Positions 35,379 through 44,770 of a stretch of 49,712 nucleotides of DNA are shown piece after piece (positions within the stretch are counted from its first letter, which is position 1; each line of letters opens with the position of its first letter). A program made the translations under genes and the position numbers. The notes under the pieces are model-generated. The model ran no database searches. It was given only the letters and a program-made list of their open reading frames with translations, and was not told the origin of the DNA. The stretch is from Acidimicrobiia bacterium (GTDB taxonomy: Bacteria; Actinomycetota; Acidimicrobiia; Acidimicrobiales; Aldehydirespiratoraceae), in the NCBI GenBank assembly GCA_024421085.1, contig JAHQYN010000011.1:1-49712 (forward strand), written 5' to 3'.

Positions 35379-36614
35379 TCAGGCGAGGCTATCGAGGTTG
35401 ACGAGACGACACGAGACCCGGGGCTCAGTCGCCGGTCGCACGAAGCGAACACCCATCACACCGTGGTCGTGAGTGACCGGCTCGATCCAGTTCGGCACGC
35501 CCGGGTCGCATTGGGCGACGACAATGCGCACGACGGAACCGTCGCGCACGGCGTTCTCCTTGTCTATGTAGCCCTCACCGGTCGCATAGTTGGCGAGATT
35601 CTCCATCCAGTGATTGCACAACTGGAAGTTCCAATGCTGTGTCTGCGGTTCCTCGAACTCGATGACCAGAGCCTTGCGGGGCGGGACCCGCCAATAGCCG
35701 AACTCGAAGATGCGGTCGTCGGGGGAGCCGCCGATGCGCTCGTACCACTCCTTGGTGTAACGGGTCTGGTTCTCGCGGGTGAGCAGGTCGCGGGTCCATC
35801 CGCCGTAGTCGGACTGCAGTCCCAGGACGAGTTGAGCCGCAACCGCGAGGCGCACGGCCATGTCCTCAGGTTCGGGAGTGAGCGGTCGCGGGTGCTCGTC
35901 GAGGCATCGGATCTGCAGCCGTGGCCGCGCCTGGGTCGTGCGGTCGTCGTAGACCACCCGGCCCATCAGTTCACGGGTGGTCGGCGCCATCGACATCCAA
36001 GCCGACCCGTCTTCGGGTTCTTCGACCGACAAGACGAAATCGACGGTGCCGTCTGCGTCGGCGAAGTCGGCCAGACACGCGGTGTGTGGGGTGAGCGCCA
36101 TGTTGGGGTTGAAGACCTCTAGGAGGTCTTCGGCATCGAGCCCGACAGCCGTTGCCCCGACATCGTCGGGCACCGGCGGGCTCCATGCCGACAAATGGGT
36201 GTAGACGTCGCCTGCCGTGCCGGTTATCCGGTAGCGGTACTTGGGGTTGACCGCTTGGACGATGTGGTCCTGGTTGGGTGACTGCACGCCCATGCCGCCC
36301 TGCATCGGCGGAGGAATCACGGCGATGCGCTGGGGTCTGGTGCCCGGGGTTCGCTGCTCGATCACTCGGGCGTTGGCCATCAACATCATCCGGGTCAGGT
36401 AACGGAACCCCTCGACTCGGTCTTGCGGGTCGCCGTCGGGGGTCTCGCGAATGACGATGCGCCCGGCGGCTTTCAGCGTGTCGCAGAAGTCCTCCCAGGC
36501 CCTTCCGTCGAGCAGCCGTGCCCGACGCTCGTCGTCTATCTCATTCACCTGTGCCCCCAGCCGCTGACGGTTCATGTCGCACTGCGCCAGAGCATCGCGG
36601 AGAAACCCGACCAT
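35379..36614 (-). CDS. DUF1214-like domain protein, function unknown
   Basis: This 411-residue protein has a C-terminal region with [37 protein letters not shown], which resembles the DUF1214/DUF1254 class. The N-terminal part (residues 1-120) has no landmark I recognise. There is no signal peptide or helix. The ATG at 36614 is preferred to a TTG at 36638. A short inverted repeat (CCGCAaatcTGCGG) lies just upstream at 36615-36628. Confidence 0.6.
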   Translation of the reverse strand: MVGFLRDALAQCDMNRQRLGAQVNEIDDERRARLLDGRAWEDFCDTLKAAGRIVIRETPDGDPQDRVEGFRYLTRMMLMANARVIEQRTPGTRPQRIAVIPPPMQGGMGVQSPNQDHIVQAVNPKYRYRITGTAGDVYTHLSAWSPPVPDDVGATAVGLDAEDLLEVFNPNMALTPHTACLADFADADGTVDFVLSVEEPEDGSAWMSMAPTTRELMGRVVYDDRTTQARPRLQIRCLDEHPRPLTPEPEDMAVRLAVAAQLVLGLQSDYGGWTRDLLTRENQTRYTKEWYERIGGSPDDRIFEFGYWRVPPRKALVIEFEEPQTQHWNFQLCNHWMENLANYATGEGYIDKENAVRDGSVVRIVVAQCDPGVPNWIEPVTHDHGVMGVRFVRPATEPRVSCRLVNLDSLA

Positions 36615-36755
36615 CCGCAAATCTGCGGCTGTTCGCAATCAACAGCGGCTACCCGCTGATCTCCTACAGCGTCATCGGAACTCTCCTGGCGACCTGGAGC
36701 TAGCCCGCCTGCGTCGCAACTGCCGCCGCTGACGACATCGCAGTAGTGTGGCGCC

Positions 36756-37184
36756 GTGGGACCTTGGCTACTGGCAATCACGATGGCCCTGGCGCATGGG
36801 CTGCTGGTCGTGTTCCTGGTCTTCGGTGCGCCGCTAGCAGCGCGCAAGCCCTCGGTGATGCGCTGGTACCTCGCCCTGCTGGTGCCGACCGCGGCGGTGA
36901 ACATCTTGTCGATGCCATGTCCGTTGACGGTCTGGGAGAAGTACTTCTGGCGCCTCGCCGGCGAGACCCCCTACCGGGGAGGTTTCATCTCCCACTACTT
37001 CGTGGAACCCTTCCACTCGCCCGGCCTGGGCCCCGGCGGCGAGACCGCGCTCCTGGTCGCAATGGTGCTCTGGTGCCTCCCCTGGCTCCTCTACCCCGCC
37101 GTGAGCCGCCTGCGTCGGCCGAACGACTCAGCGGCCGTCGACCCGGACCCCGAGACTGAGGTCCTGCAATCCAGCGACCTCTGA
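36756..37184 (+). CDS. DUF2784 family membrane protein
   Basis: This 142-residue protein has four hydrophobic segments and a conserved middle CPLTVWEKYFWRLAG followed by GGFISHYFVEPF, typical of DUF2784. The function is unknown. The start is GTG at 36756. It is transcribed alone, divergent from the DUF1214-like gene. Confidence 0.85.
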   Translation: MGPWLLAITMALAHGLLVVFLVFGAPLAARKPSVMRWYLALLVPTAAVNILSMPCPLTVWEKYFWRLAGETPYRGGFISHYFVEPFHSPGLGPGGETALLVAMVLWCLPWLLYPAVSRLRRPNDSAAVDPDPETEVLQSSDL

Positions 37185-37294
37185 GGTTTCTGGGCTCTCC
37201 GCGTTTGAGTCCGGAGAGCCGCACTGCTCCACGCCGGCAAGGGCCGGTCGTGCGTTGGTGTCGCCGCGACGACCGTCGTCAATTTCAACCTGGT

Positions 37295-38416
37295 TCAGAA
37301 ACTTGTCGGCGGGGTCTTCGCTTGCACAGTCTCGATGACGAACCGGTTGTAGAAGAACGCCTTGTCTTGGCGGTGGAGTTGCTCGGCGAGTTGGGGGCGG
37401 GGTGTGAGAGCGTGTGCGAGTTCTGGTGGGCGGCTGCGGGGCACCAGCATGTTCCAGTAGGCGATTCGGGCACCGCTGCGGGTCCGTTTGGTAAGGGTGC
37501 CGAGCAGTGTGCGGAAGCTCTCATCGGACATGTACTCGAAGATGTCGCTCAGGTTGCAGCAATCGAAGCGAAGGTCGGGCCCTGATGCAAGGAGTTCCTC
37601 AATTGACGTGTTGCGCCATTCGAGTCGGTCCAGGTTGTTCCTGATGGCGTCGAAGTTCTCTAGGCGCAAAGCGTGGGGCAGTGCGGTCGTGTGGCGGCCG
37701 GTGAGGATCCACTGGAGATAAGGGTTGGTTGCAGGGTCCAGTTCGGTGAGCGCATGCTCGGTGCGTGAGAGCATGCGCCGCGCGACCGGGCCCTCCACGT
37801 AGCGGAAGAATGCCGGGTCGCGTCCCATCCTGCCCATGACAATGCGCGAGAAGAAGACGCGAAAGAGGAGGCCCCAGCGCCGGTTGTCCCAGTCCTCGGC
37901 ATAGAAGCGGCGCCGCTCGTCGGGGGTGCCGCCTGCCAGGAGCCGGTCGACTCGATGCCGGGGATGGATCCACGGCAGCACCTTGTTGCGGAAGACGGCG
38001 AAGTAGCGTTCGAACTTGCCCGCACTGCCTATCCCGGCGCGGATGAGTTCGGGGTGGGAGTCCCAGAAGTCTCGTGCGCTGGTCTCAAGAGCACCGCGGC
38101 AACGCCGGTAGAGAGCTTCGCGATCGGTGCATTGTCGTGAGCCGACGAGTTGCAGGAGTTCGTGGTGCTCGAGCACGCGGTAGGCCGCAACCCGCAGTGC
38201 CAGGCATGCGAGTTGCGTCGGGTTCACGTCGACGGCTATCACCCGCGCCGGCCCTTGGGACAGCAGCGACAGCGAATTGTCGCCTGCGGAGGCGATCGAC
38301 AGGCAGACATCACCTTCTCCGACGTCGAGAGCCTCTAGAAGGATGTCGGCATCTTCCCAACACTGAGCGTAGCGGATGAACGCGAAGTCGGAGAGAGCCG
38401 CGACCTCCGTGGTCAT
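37295..38416 (-). CDS. BtaA-like S-adenosylmethionine:lipid 3-amino-3-carboxypropyltransferase (DUF3419)
   Basis: This 373-residue protein has the DUF3419 features FIRYAQCWEDADILLEAL, the SAM-binding SIASAGDNSLSLL followed by RVIAVDVNPTQLACLALR, and NLSDIFEYMSDESF. BtaA of betaine lipid synthesis moves the aminocarboxypropyl group of SAM to diacylglycerol. There is no BtaB methyltransferase here, so the product may stay unmethylated. It is the last gene of a compact operon and overlaps the stop of the dikinase gene by ATGA. The acceptor is inferred, not known; it may be the prenylated or acylated lipid made by the others. Confidence 0.82.
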   Translation of the reverse strand: MTTEVAALSDFAFIRYAQCWEDADILLEALDVGEGDVCLSIASAGDNSLSLLSQGPARVIAVDVNPTQLACLALRVAAYRVLEHHELLQLVGSRQCTDREALYRRCRGALETSARDFWDSHPELIRAGIGSAGKFERYFAVFRNKVLPWIHPRHRVDRLLAGGTPDERRRFYAEDWDNRRWGLLFRVFFSRIVMGRMGRDPAFFRYVEGPVARRMLSRTEHALTELDPATNPYLQWILTGRHTTALPHALRLENFDAIRNNLDRLEWRNTSIEELLASGPDLRFDCCNLSDIFEYMSDESFRTLLGTLTKRTRSGARIAYWNMLVPRSRPPELAHALTPRPQLAEQLHRQDKAFFYNRFVIETVQAKTPPTSF

Positions 38417-41139
38417 GGATCGTCTCCGCTGCTTGGCCTGGTCGCGGGTTGCGCCGCGGCGTCGAGGGTTACGGTGCCGCGCGCTCCGTCCATCTCGACC
38501 CAGCGGCCGTCCTCGATCCGGGAGGTGAGACCGGCGACCGAGACGACGGCGGGGATCCCCATCTCGCGGGCCACGATGGCCGAGTGTGACAACAAGCTGC
38601 CGCGCTCGACCAGAATTCCGGCGGCGGACGGGAAGAGCACGATCCATCCGGGGTCGGTGCGCTCCGCTACCAGGATCTCGCCTTGTTCCAGCTTCGCGGA
38701 TCGCGGATCGCGGATGACCCGTGCCCGGCCCCGCACGATGCCCGGGCAACAGCCCATGCCGCGCAGCGTGTCGTCCCCCTCGGCTGCGCCCTGCATGCCG
38801 CTAACTGGTGCGCCCCCCCTGTAGGTGTTTGCGATGTAGGGGGTGCCGAAGGTCTCGAAGCGGTCTGCCGGAGCCTCTAGATCGGCGCAGCGCTCAAAGG
38901 CATGGCGACGGACGCCGGCTAGGCCGCGCAGGTCGTCGCAGGCCGCGGCCCCTTCGACATAGGCCAGTATCTCGTGGCGTTCGAGGTAGAAGACGTCGCG
39001 GGGATGGTCGAGGATTCCCTCTGCGAACAGTCTGCGCCCGATCTCAACGAATATTCTCCGCACGCGACCGAACAGGCGCGTGCGTTCGAATCGAAGATTC
39101 TCTCGATCTCGCACCCGCAAGCGGGCGTTGCGCAACACCCAGGCAAACACGGCGCGCCGTGCCGGGTGCCGGGCGAGGGCTCGGCGCACGGTCTCCTCTG
39201 CCTTGCGTCTCACGTCCGACTGGCGGCCCGCATCGAACGTCTGGCCGCGCCCGAGCCGAGCCGCGGCGTGCCCGATGGAGCGCAGCAACGGTTCCGGGTC
39301 GTCGAAGAGGGTGGCCGACTCGAGCTTGAGTTCGTCGAGGCAGCGATCGCCGAAGGTGCTGAGATAGTCGTCATAGAGTCGCGCCAGTTCCCCGTCGCGA
39401 CCCACGGCCTCCACGGCCGCTGTCACCGGCCCGTGGCAGAGTGTCTCGGTCAGCGTGGAATTGCGGGCTGCGACGACGGCCATCTCAATGATCCGCCGGG
39501 CGGGCTCTGCGCTGATCATGTCCCCCTGGTCACAGATCAGATCGTTCTGCAGCGAGCGGTTCTCGCCGCTCTCATCGGGGCACCACTTCGCTGTGAGGCG
39601 GCTCAGGGCACCGAAGAAGATCATGGCGAGCAGGTCGTTGATCAGCGGCGCGTCCCAGCGCGTCAACAGACTCGACTCCAGCCTGCGGTAGTCGGCGACG
39701 AGCTGGTCGAGCCGCATTTCGCTCAGCGGTAGTTCTGGAGGAGCGAGCGCGTTGTCGAGCCGATCACGGAAACGAGCGATCGTGCGCGGCAACTGCGCGT
39801 GGTTGACGACCAGTCCCACCAGGGTGCGGCCCGCGCGGAGCAGGTCCAAAAGGCGCTGTGACCGGGAAGCGCCGTCCGCGACCGCGCCGCCCGCGATTGC
39901 GCCGACCCCGTCGGGAAGCGTCTCTCGCACCCCCATCATCTGCTCCATGAAGTCCCGGTTGAAGGTGTAACCCGGCATCAGGGCAATGCCGCGGTACCAG
40001 TTGAGGAGGTTGTAGTAGACCCGGCCGCGCACCAGCCCGATCATGCGGCTGAAGGTGACTCCGTTGTTGGCGATCTTGGCGGGGGACACGCCCATGAGGC
40101 GGCTGAACTCGCGGTAGACCCCCTCGTAGGAGTTAAGCGCGAAGCTGAACGTCAAGGGGGTGGTGATGCCGCTGTAGCTCTCGACGATGTTCGAGTTGTC
40201 CCAGATGTTGAGGACGCCGTCGGGATCGGGGGTTGTGCCCAGGGCGGTGATCGGACGCGATTGCAGCAGGAAGACCTCGCCGTCGCGCATCGCCCACTCG
40301 ATGTCTTGCGGTTGTCCGAAGTGCTGCTGCGCGCGGCGTGCGAGCTCCGCGATGCGGGCCGCTTCAGCGTCGCTGAGCGCGGGCTCGGAGGCGGCGGGCT
40401 CCGCTGTGCTGTGTGCCGCGAAGCCTCCTGGACTGTCGGGGGACGGACGGTGGACGAGACTCTTAGCCACGATGTCGCGTCCGAGGATCGCTCCGTCGAA
40501 ACGGACTCGATAGGTGTCGGCATCCGCGTCCCCGCCGACCAGTGCCGTGCCCAGACCGTTGAGGGCCGAGACCACCGCGACCGAGCGGCGCCCCGTCACA
40601 GGGTCGGCGCTGAAGGCCACTCCGGAGACGTCGCTGTCGACCATCTCCTGCACCAGCACGGCCGGAGCCTGCGGCGGCTGCTCAAGGTTGTTCAGCCTGC
40701 GGTAGGCCAAGACGCGTTCGCTGAAGCCGGACCGCCAAACGTCGGCGATCCGTGCCGGAAGGCGCTCCCGGGTGACCGACAGATAGCTCTCGAACTGGCC
40801 CGCGAAAGAGTGCTCGATGCCGTCCTCCTCGATGCCGGATGAACGCACCGCGAGGCACCGGCTGTCGCCTCCCATCGCGGCCAGGCGCTCCTCGATCTCC
40901 TCTAGGACCTGACGCGCCGGCGAGAGCCGAGCAAGAAGCTTCTGTGGGTCATCGTGTCCGTCGGCTTGGAGAAGCGTGCGGTGCTGAGCCAGCGAGAGGC
41001 TGGCCTCGAAGGCGGCCGGGGTGATCACGAACCAGGCCGGGATGCTTATCCCGGCCTCGGCAAGCGAAGAGAGGGCGGCCGCCTTCCCGCCCATGCGTCC
41101 GAGGTCCGCGCCGTCAGAGCATGAGACTACGAAGGTCAT
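38413..41139 (-). CDS. PEP-synthase/rifampin-phosphotransferase-like dikinase
   Basis: Of 908 residues, the N-terminal part (about 1-330) is a PPDK-type ATP-grasp: GGKAAALSSLAEAGISIPAWFVIT, LAVRSSGIEEDGIEHSFAGQFES (residues 97-118), VLVQEMVDSDVSGVAFSADPVTG. The C-terminus is the swivelling phosphohistidine domain with SLLSHSAIVAREMGIPAVV, catalytic His about 852. No PEP-binding TIM barrel is present, so it is built like rifampin phosphotransferase, which puts the beta-phosphate of ATP on an acceptor. The middle 450 residues are unlike known acceptors. The start is fixed at 41139 by overlap with the UbiA stop. Substrate unknown. Confidence 0.85.
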   Translation of the reverse strand: MTFVVSCSDGADLGRMGGKAAALSSLAEAGISIPAWFVITPAAFEASLSLAQHRTLLQADGHDDPQKLLARLSPARQVLEEIEERLAAMGGDSRCLAVRSSGIEEDGIEHSFAGQFESYLSVTRERLPARIADVWRSGFSERVLAYRRLNNLEQPPQAPAVLVQEMVDSDVSGVAFSADPVTGRRSVAVVSALNGLGTALVGGDADADTYRVRFDGAILGRDIVAKSLVHRPSPDSPGGFAAHSTAEPAASEPALSDAEAARIAELARRAQQHFGQPQDIEWAMRDGEVFLLQSRPITALGTTPDPDGVLNIWDNSNIVESYSGITTPLTFSFALNSYEGVYREFSRLMGVSPAKIANNGVTFSRMIGLVRGRVYYNLLNWYRGIALMPGYTFNRDFMEQMMGVRETLPDGVGAIAGGAVADGASRSQRLLDLLRAGRTLVGLVVNHAQLPRTIARFRDRLDNALAPPELPLSEMRLDQLVADYRRLESSLLTRWDAPLINDLLAMIFFGALSRLTAKWCPDESGENRSLQNDLICDQGDMISAEPARRIIEMAVVAARNSTLTETLCHGPVTAAVEAVGRDGELARLYDDYLSTFGDRCLDELKLESATLFDDPEPLLRSIGHAAARLGRGQTFDAGRQSDVRRKAEETVRRALARHPARRAVFAWVLRNARLRVRDRENLRFERTRLFGRVRRIFVEIGRRLFAEGILDHPRDVFYLERHEILAYVEGAAACDDLRGLAGVRRHAFERCADLEAPADRFETFGTPYIANTYRGGAPVSGMQGAAEGDDTLRGMGCCPGIVRGRARVIRDPRSAKLEQGEILVAERTDPGWIVLFPSAAGILVERGSLLSHSAIVAREMGIPAVVSVAGLTSRIEDGRWVEMDGARGTVTLDAAAQPATRPSSGDDP

Positions 41140-42095
41140 GCGAACTCCCGCCACAGAAGCGGTGCCGGACCCATGCTCATGTAGAGCATCAGCGTCCAGA
41201 CTCCGGACCAGTTCTCGATCCAGTTCCCCGCTCTCGGCGTCTGGCGGCGCGAGAAGCGAACTCCGATGAGCGCCGCAGCACCGAGGGTGGCGCCCAAAGC
41301 AATGGCGACCGGCAGAACGAAACCGATACGGCCGGCAGCCAGACATCCGCACAGGAAGGTGAGTCCCAAGGCCAGCCACCACGCCCTCACCGCCCGCGGC
41401 CTACCCCACACGGCGGAGTAGGTGGCCACCCCCTCCTGCTCGTCTTGAGGACTGCGGATCTTGCGACCGATCTCAAGCACCATGCCGTTGAACAGCGTGG
41501 CGAGCAGGCGCCACCAGAGTCCGGAGGGAGGACGGTCCTGGTGGATGAGCCAGTCGGCGCTTGCGGCGTATAGATCAATGAGCGGCATGATGGCCATGTG
41601 GGACACCATGTAGAGGAGGTGTCTCTCTCGCAGCCACTCCGCGACGAAGAACTCCTTGCTCATGAGCGCCAGGTAGGCCCAAACGACGAGCAACACGACG
41701 AGAAGCCGCGTGTCCAGCCAGAGAGCCAGGCCCAACTGCAGAGCCCCGCCGAGCACAAACAGGCCGCCCAACTCCCGCAGCGTCACAAGACCTCGCGGCA
41801 CGGCTCGGTATGGCCGGTAGCGAGCGTCTTCTTCGTAGTCCTTGAACTCGTCCGCGATCCGCAACTGCAGGAAAAAGACGCCGCAGGAGGCGAAGGCGAC
41901 CACCGCAGAACGCGCATCGGGCCATCCTGCCGAGGAGCGCAGCATCCATGAGAAGGCGACGGCGCTGAAGCTGAAGGCAAGGATCAATGGCCCGTGCGAC
42001 ACAAGGGGGAACCGCTCCCGCTGATACACCCACCAGCGCCGGCCCGCGCCCTGCTCCGGGGTGGCGTCGCTAGCCGTCTCCGTTGCCTCGGTCAC
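41136..42095 (-). CDS. UbiA-type prenyltransferase
   Basis: This 319-residue protein has about eight hydrophobic helices. The first diphosphate-binding motif is RIADEFKDYEEDARYRPYR (about 80-97) and the second KIRSPQDEQEG (about 214-224). UbiA enzymes attach an isoprenoid diphosphate to an aromatic ring, glycerol phosphate or similar acceptor. The GTG at 42095 is the start, with CCGGTGAG upstream. It is one of six genes in the operon. The acceptor cannot be read from the sequence. Confidence 0.85.
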   Translation of the reverse strand: MTEATETASDATPEQGAGRRWWVYQRERFPLVSHGPLILAFSFSAVAFSWMLRSSAGWPDARSAVVAFASCGVFFLQLRIADEFKDYEEDARYRPYRAVPRGLVTLRELGGLFVLGGALQLGLALWLDTRLLVVLLVVWAYLALMSKEFFVAEWLRERHLLYMVSHMAIMPLIDLYAASADWLIHQDRPPSGLWWRLLATLFNGMVLEIGRKIRSPQDEQEGVATYSAVWGRPRAVRAWWLALGLTFLCGCLAAGRIGFVLPVAIALGATLGAAALIGVRFSRRQTPRAGNWIENWSGVWTLMLYMSMGPAPLLWREFA

Positions 42096-42112
42096 GTTGC
42101 ACTCACCGGAGA

Positions 42113-43732
42113 TCAGTAACCATGGCGTTCCAGTTCCTTCTCCAGTGCGGGGTAGTCGACTTTCGCATTGTGCCGACGATCGACCGGGATTCGAGGCAAT
42201 GGCGCGACCCGGTCCAGCTCTGCCCACGCTAGGCCTTCGGTCACCTGCTGCTCCGCGTCCCCGGGCGCCTCGGGCCCCAGCTGCACCGCCAGGAGACGCT
42301 GGCCGTTGCGCCTCGTGAGAGCGCTTCGCTCGATCCAGGCCAACCGGCTCGCCGCGCACTCGGCGGCGAGGGGATGGATCGTGCCGCGTTCGTCTCGAAT
42401 GACGGCACCGGCGCGTCCCAGAAGCCAGAGGCGGGCCTGTGCGTCGAGGCAGCCGGCATCGCCAGTGCGATGCCAAACCGCGCCGCCGACCCGGAACTTG
42501 GTCTCTTCTTCGCCGACACCGTTGAGGTAGCCGGTGAGCACATGGGCCCCGCGAACCACGATCTCGCCGCCGCACCCCGGCGGCGAAGCGAGTTCAGCGA
42601 ACTCGCGGGCGTTCAGCGGAGGAATCGACGAGCCCCACTGGTTGTGCATGATGCGCAGCTCGATCGGGGGCGCCACCGTTCCGACCAGAAGGCCCTTCCC
42701 CGCATACATGGCATCTATGTCGGCGGGCCGCACGTCGTCCCAATCGAGGTGAGCGATGGGCTCGGCCTCGGTCGAGCCGTACACGACGATCACCTTGCCG
42801 TGCGGCAGGGCCGCACGCAGTTCCCGGGCAAGGCGGGGAAAGACGGGAGCACCGCCGGTGTAGAGCTTCTGGAGCTTTCCGAGCCGCCTCCCGCCGATCG
42901 TCTCGCCGCTGCCGCTTCCTCGCTCCCCGACGGCTCGATCCCCCTCGAGCAGCTTGGAGAACAGCGCCGGAGAGCCAGAGGTACGGGTCACGTGATGGCT
43001 CTCGATCTGCTCAAGAACTGGCCCAGGCGCCACCGAGCCGGGATGCCGGAGGTCGCATTGCGGTATCACCGTCGTTACGCCCGAGGCCAGATTGGCAAGC
43101 ACGAAGATCGGCAGGGTGGGGAGGTCCACTTCGCCGGGTTCGAGTTCGCCGGACTCGGCCAGCACAGCATGCTGCGCGAGCAGGAAGCCGTGGCTGCGAA
43201 CCGCAGCCTTCGGTTCTCCGGTGCTGCCACTCGTAAAGGTGAGAAGAGCGTCGTGTGACGCCTCGCACGGCGTGACCGAGTCGAGCGGCTCGAAGCGTTC
43301 GAGCCGGGACCAGCGGGTCGCACCGAGGGCCCAGCCCGCTGTCACGAAGTTCCGTTCGGTCCGACGGAGACCCTTGCACAGGATCCGCAGGAGGTGGGCA
43401 CGGGCCGGTCCCAGGAATGCTCTGGGCCGCGCGATGTTGCAGCACTGCTCAATGTGTCGACGTCCGGCTGCGGGATCAAGCACTGTGGCCACCAGGCCGA
43501 GACGGAAAACCGCCAGGAGAGCGACGTACAGTTCGATGGACATCGGCTGGAACACGAGCACCCGATCGCCCTTGCGCAGCGACGCCGCCCGCAGCAGCGC
43601 GGCAGCCCGCGCCGAGCGTTCCTCGATCTGGCCGAAGGTGATTGAGCGCGTGCCCGTCCCCGCCGCTTCGACTATGGCCGGCTCGTCGGCCCGTTCGGCG
43701 ACCTGGTCGATCAGGATCTGGCTAACGTTCAC
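42113..43732 (-). CDS. Adenylate-forming ligase (acyl-CoA synthetase/OleC-like)
   Basis: This 539-residue AMP-binding enzyme has TFTSGSTGEPKAAVRSH near residue 165, YGSTEAEPI near 315, the hinge GDAGCLDAQARLWLLGRAG and a C-terminal PVDRRHNAKVDYPALEK carrying the catalytic lysine. It activates a carboxylate with ATP, perhaps an acyl group, and some features (the PVDRRHNAK ending) recall OleC, a beta-lactone synthetase. The start is GTG at 43732, overlapping the transferase gene by 11 bases. The substrate is unknown. Confidence 0.82.
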   Translation of the reverse strand: MNVSQILIDQVAERADEPAIVEAAGTGTRSITFGQIEERSARAAALLRAASLRKGDRVLVFQPMSIELYVALLAVFRLGLVATVLDPAAGRRHIEQCCNIARPRAFLGPARAHLLRILCKGLRRTERNFVTAGWALGATRWSRLERFEPLDSVTPCEASHDALLTFTSGSTGEPKAAVRSHGFLLAQHAVLAESGELEPGEVDLPTLPIFVLANLASGVTTVIPQCDLRHPGSVAPGPVLEQIESHHVTRTSGSPALFSKLLEGDRAVGERGSGSGETIGGRRLGKLQKLYTGGAPVFPRLARELRAALPHGKVIVVYGSTEAEPIAHLDWDDVRPADIDAMYAGKGLLVGTVAPPIELRIMHNQWGSSIPPLNAREFAELASPPGCGGEIVVRGAHVLTGYLNGVGEEETKFRVGGAVWHRTGDAGCLDAQARLWLLGRAGAVIRDERGTIHPLAAECAASRLAWIERSALTRRNGQRLLAVQLGPEAPGDAEQQVTEGLAWAELDRVAPLPRIPVDRRHNAKVDYPALEKELERHGY

Positions 43733-44726
43733 GCTGGTCCAGAGACTTCTCGTAGAGGGTGTAGCGTCGCATCGTGGTGGCGTGGGGGACCGCCATTCGC
43801 GCCGACACGCTGTCCTCCCGCATCAACGCGTGAATGGCGCGCTCGAACCCGAGCTTGCGCGCCGCCCGCAGGAGGTAGTCCCCCAGCACCGTGCCCAGGC
43901 CGTCTCCGGCCCACGCCGGATGAACGGCCAGGGACTTGATGATGACGGTGCGCAGCGGCGCCCCCCGAGCCGGCTCCATGAGATCCGGCATGCCGAAGAC
44001 GAAGCCGATGAGCACGCCGTCGCACTCCGCCAGAAGCACGAGTTCAGGCTCAAGATGCGGAAGGATCGGACGATAGGCGGCCACAAAGTTCTCAAGCCCG
44101 ATCGGGCTGTAGAGGAAGTTGCGCGCGAACGCCGCTAGCGACAGCTTGTGAATGGCCGCCAACTCCTCATCGAAACGCTCGATGTCGATCGTCCGCAGCG
44201 TGACCCCGGCCCGCTCAAGCTCGGCCAGTCGCTGATCGGAGCGCGGATCGGTCTGGCTGATGTCCAGATTGAGCATCGACAGATACGTGGCCAGCGGAAC
44301 GAATCCAGTGTCGGTGAAGTGTCGCGGCCAATCGTCGGGATTGTCGGGCTCCAGGAAAAAGGCCGGTTCGGTCCCGCGGTCGGTCACTAGCCTGTAGCGG
44401 TGCCAAGTGGAGCCGTCCATTGGGCCAATGACCCTCTCGCACCCCTCGGACCGGTGCCAAGCCGAGGCGTGTTCCAACAACTCCCCGCCCGCGTCGGCGT
44501 CAGCGGCGGCATAGTGGCCGACCAGCCCCGCGTTGGTCGGCTCGCCGTCTGCGTCGCGAGCCCTCCACAGCGAACACCGGGCGACCAACTCTCCCGTCGC
44601 GTCGAGCAGAGCCAGATGGCGTGAGGGACTGGTGAGCGCGAACATCTCGGGCGCCAGCGGATCCGCCGAACCGGCCCGCAAAGGTGCCAAGTCCGCGGCA
44701 CGATCAACGATAATGAGACGGCTCAC
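43722..44726 (-). CDS. GNAT-like acyltransferase
   Basis: The 334-residue protein has a C-terminal acetyltransferase fold with VIIKSLAVHPAWAGDGLGTVLGDYLLRAARKLG (CoA-binding loop) and an N-terminal half of similar structure, giving a two-domain GNAT. It may transfer an acyl group made by the ligase downstream. The start is GTG at 44726 and the stop overlaps the ligase start. No exact family is recognised. Confidence 0.7.
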   Translation of the reverse strand: MSRLIIVDRAADLAPLRAGSADPLAPEMFALTSPSRHLALLDATGELVARCSLWRARDADGEPTNAGLVGHYAAADADAGGELLEHASAWHRSEGCERVIGPMDGSTWHRYRLVTDRGTEPAFFLEPDNPDDWPRHFTDTGFVPLATYLSMLNLDISQTDPRSDQRLAELERAGVTLRTIDIERFDEELAAIHKLSLAAFARNFLYSPIGLENFVAAYRPILPHLEPELVLLAECDGVLIGFVFGMPDLMEPARGAPLRTVIIKSLAVHPAWAGDGLGTVLGDYLLRAARKLGFERAIHALMREDSVSARMAVPHATTMRRYTLYEKSLDQRER

Positions 44727-44770
44727 GCCCTCTGAACCGCCGACAGCGCTGGCTGGTCAATCAACTGCGG

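Noticed and set aside
39080-39130. tRNA-like GTTCGAATC motif
   Set aside because: It lies inside the dikinase gene; no acceptor stem or anticodon arm can be drawn around it.
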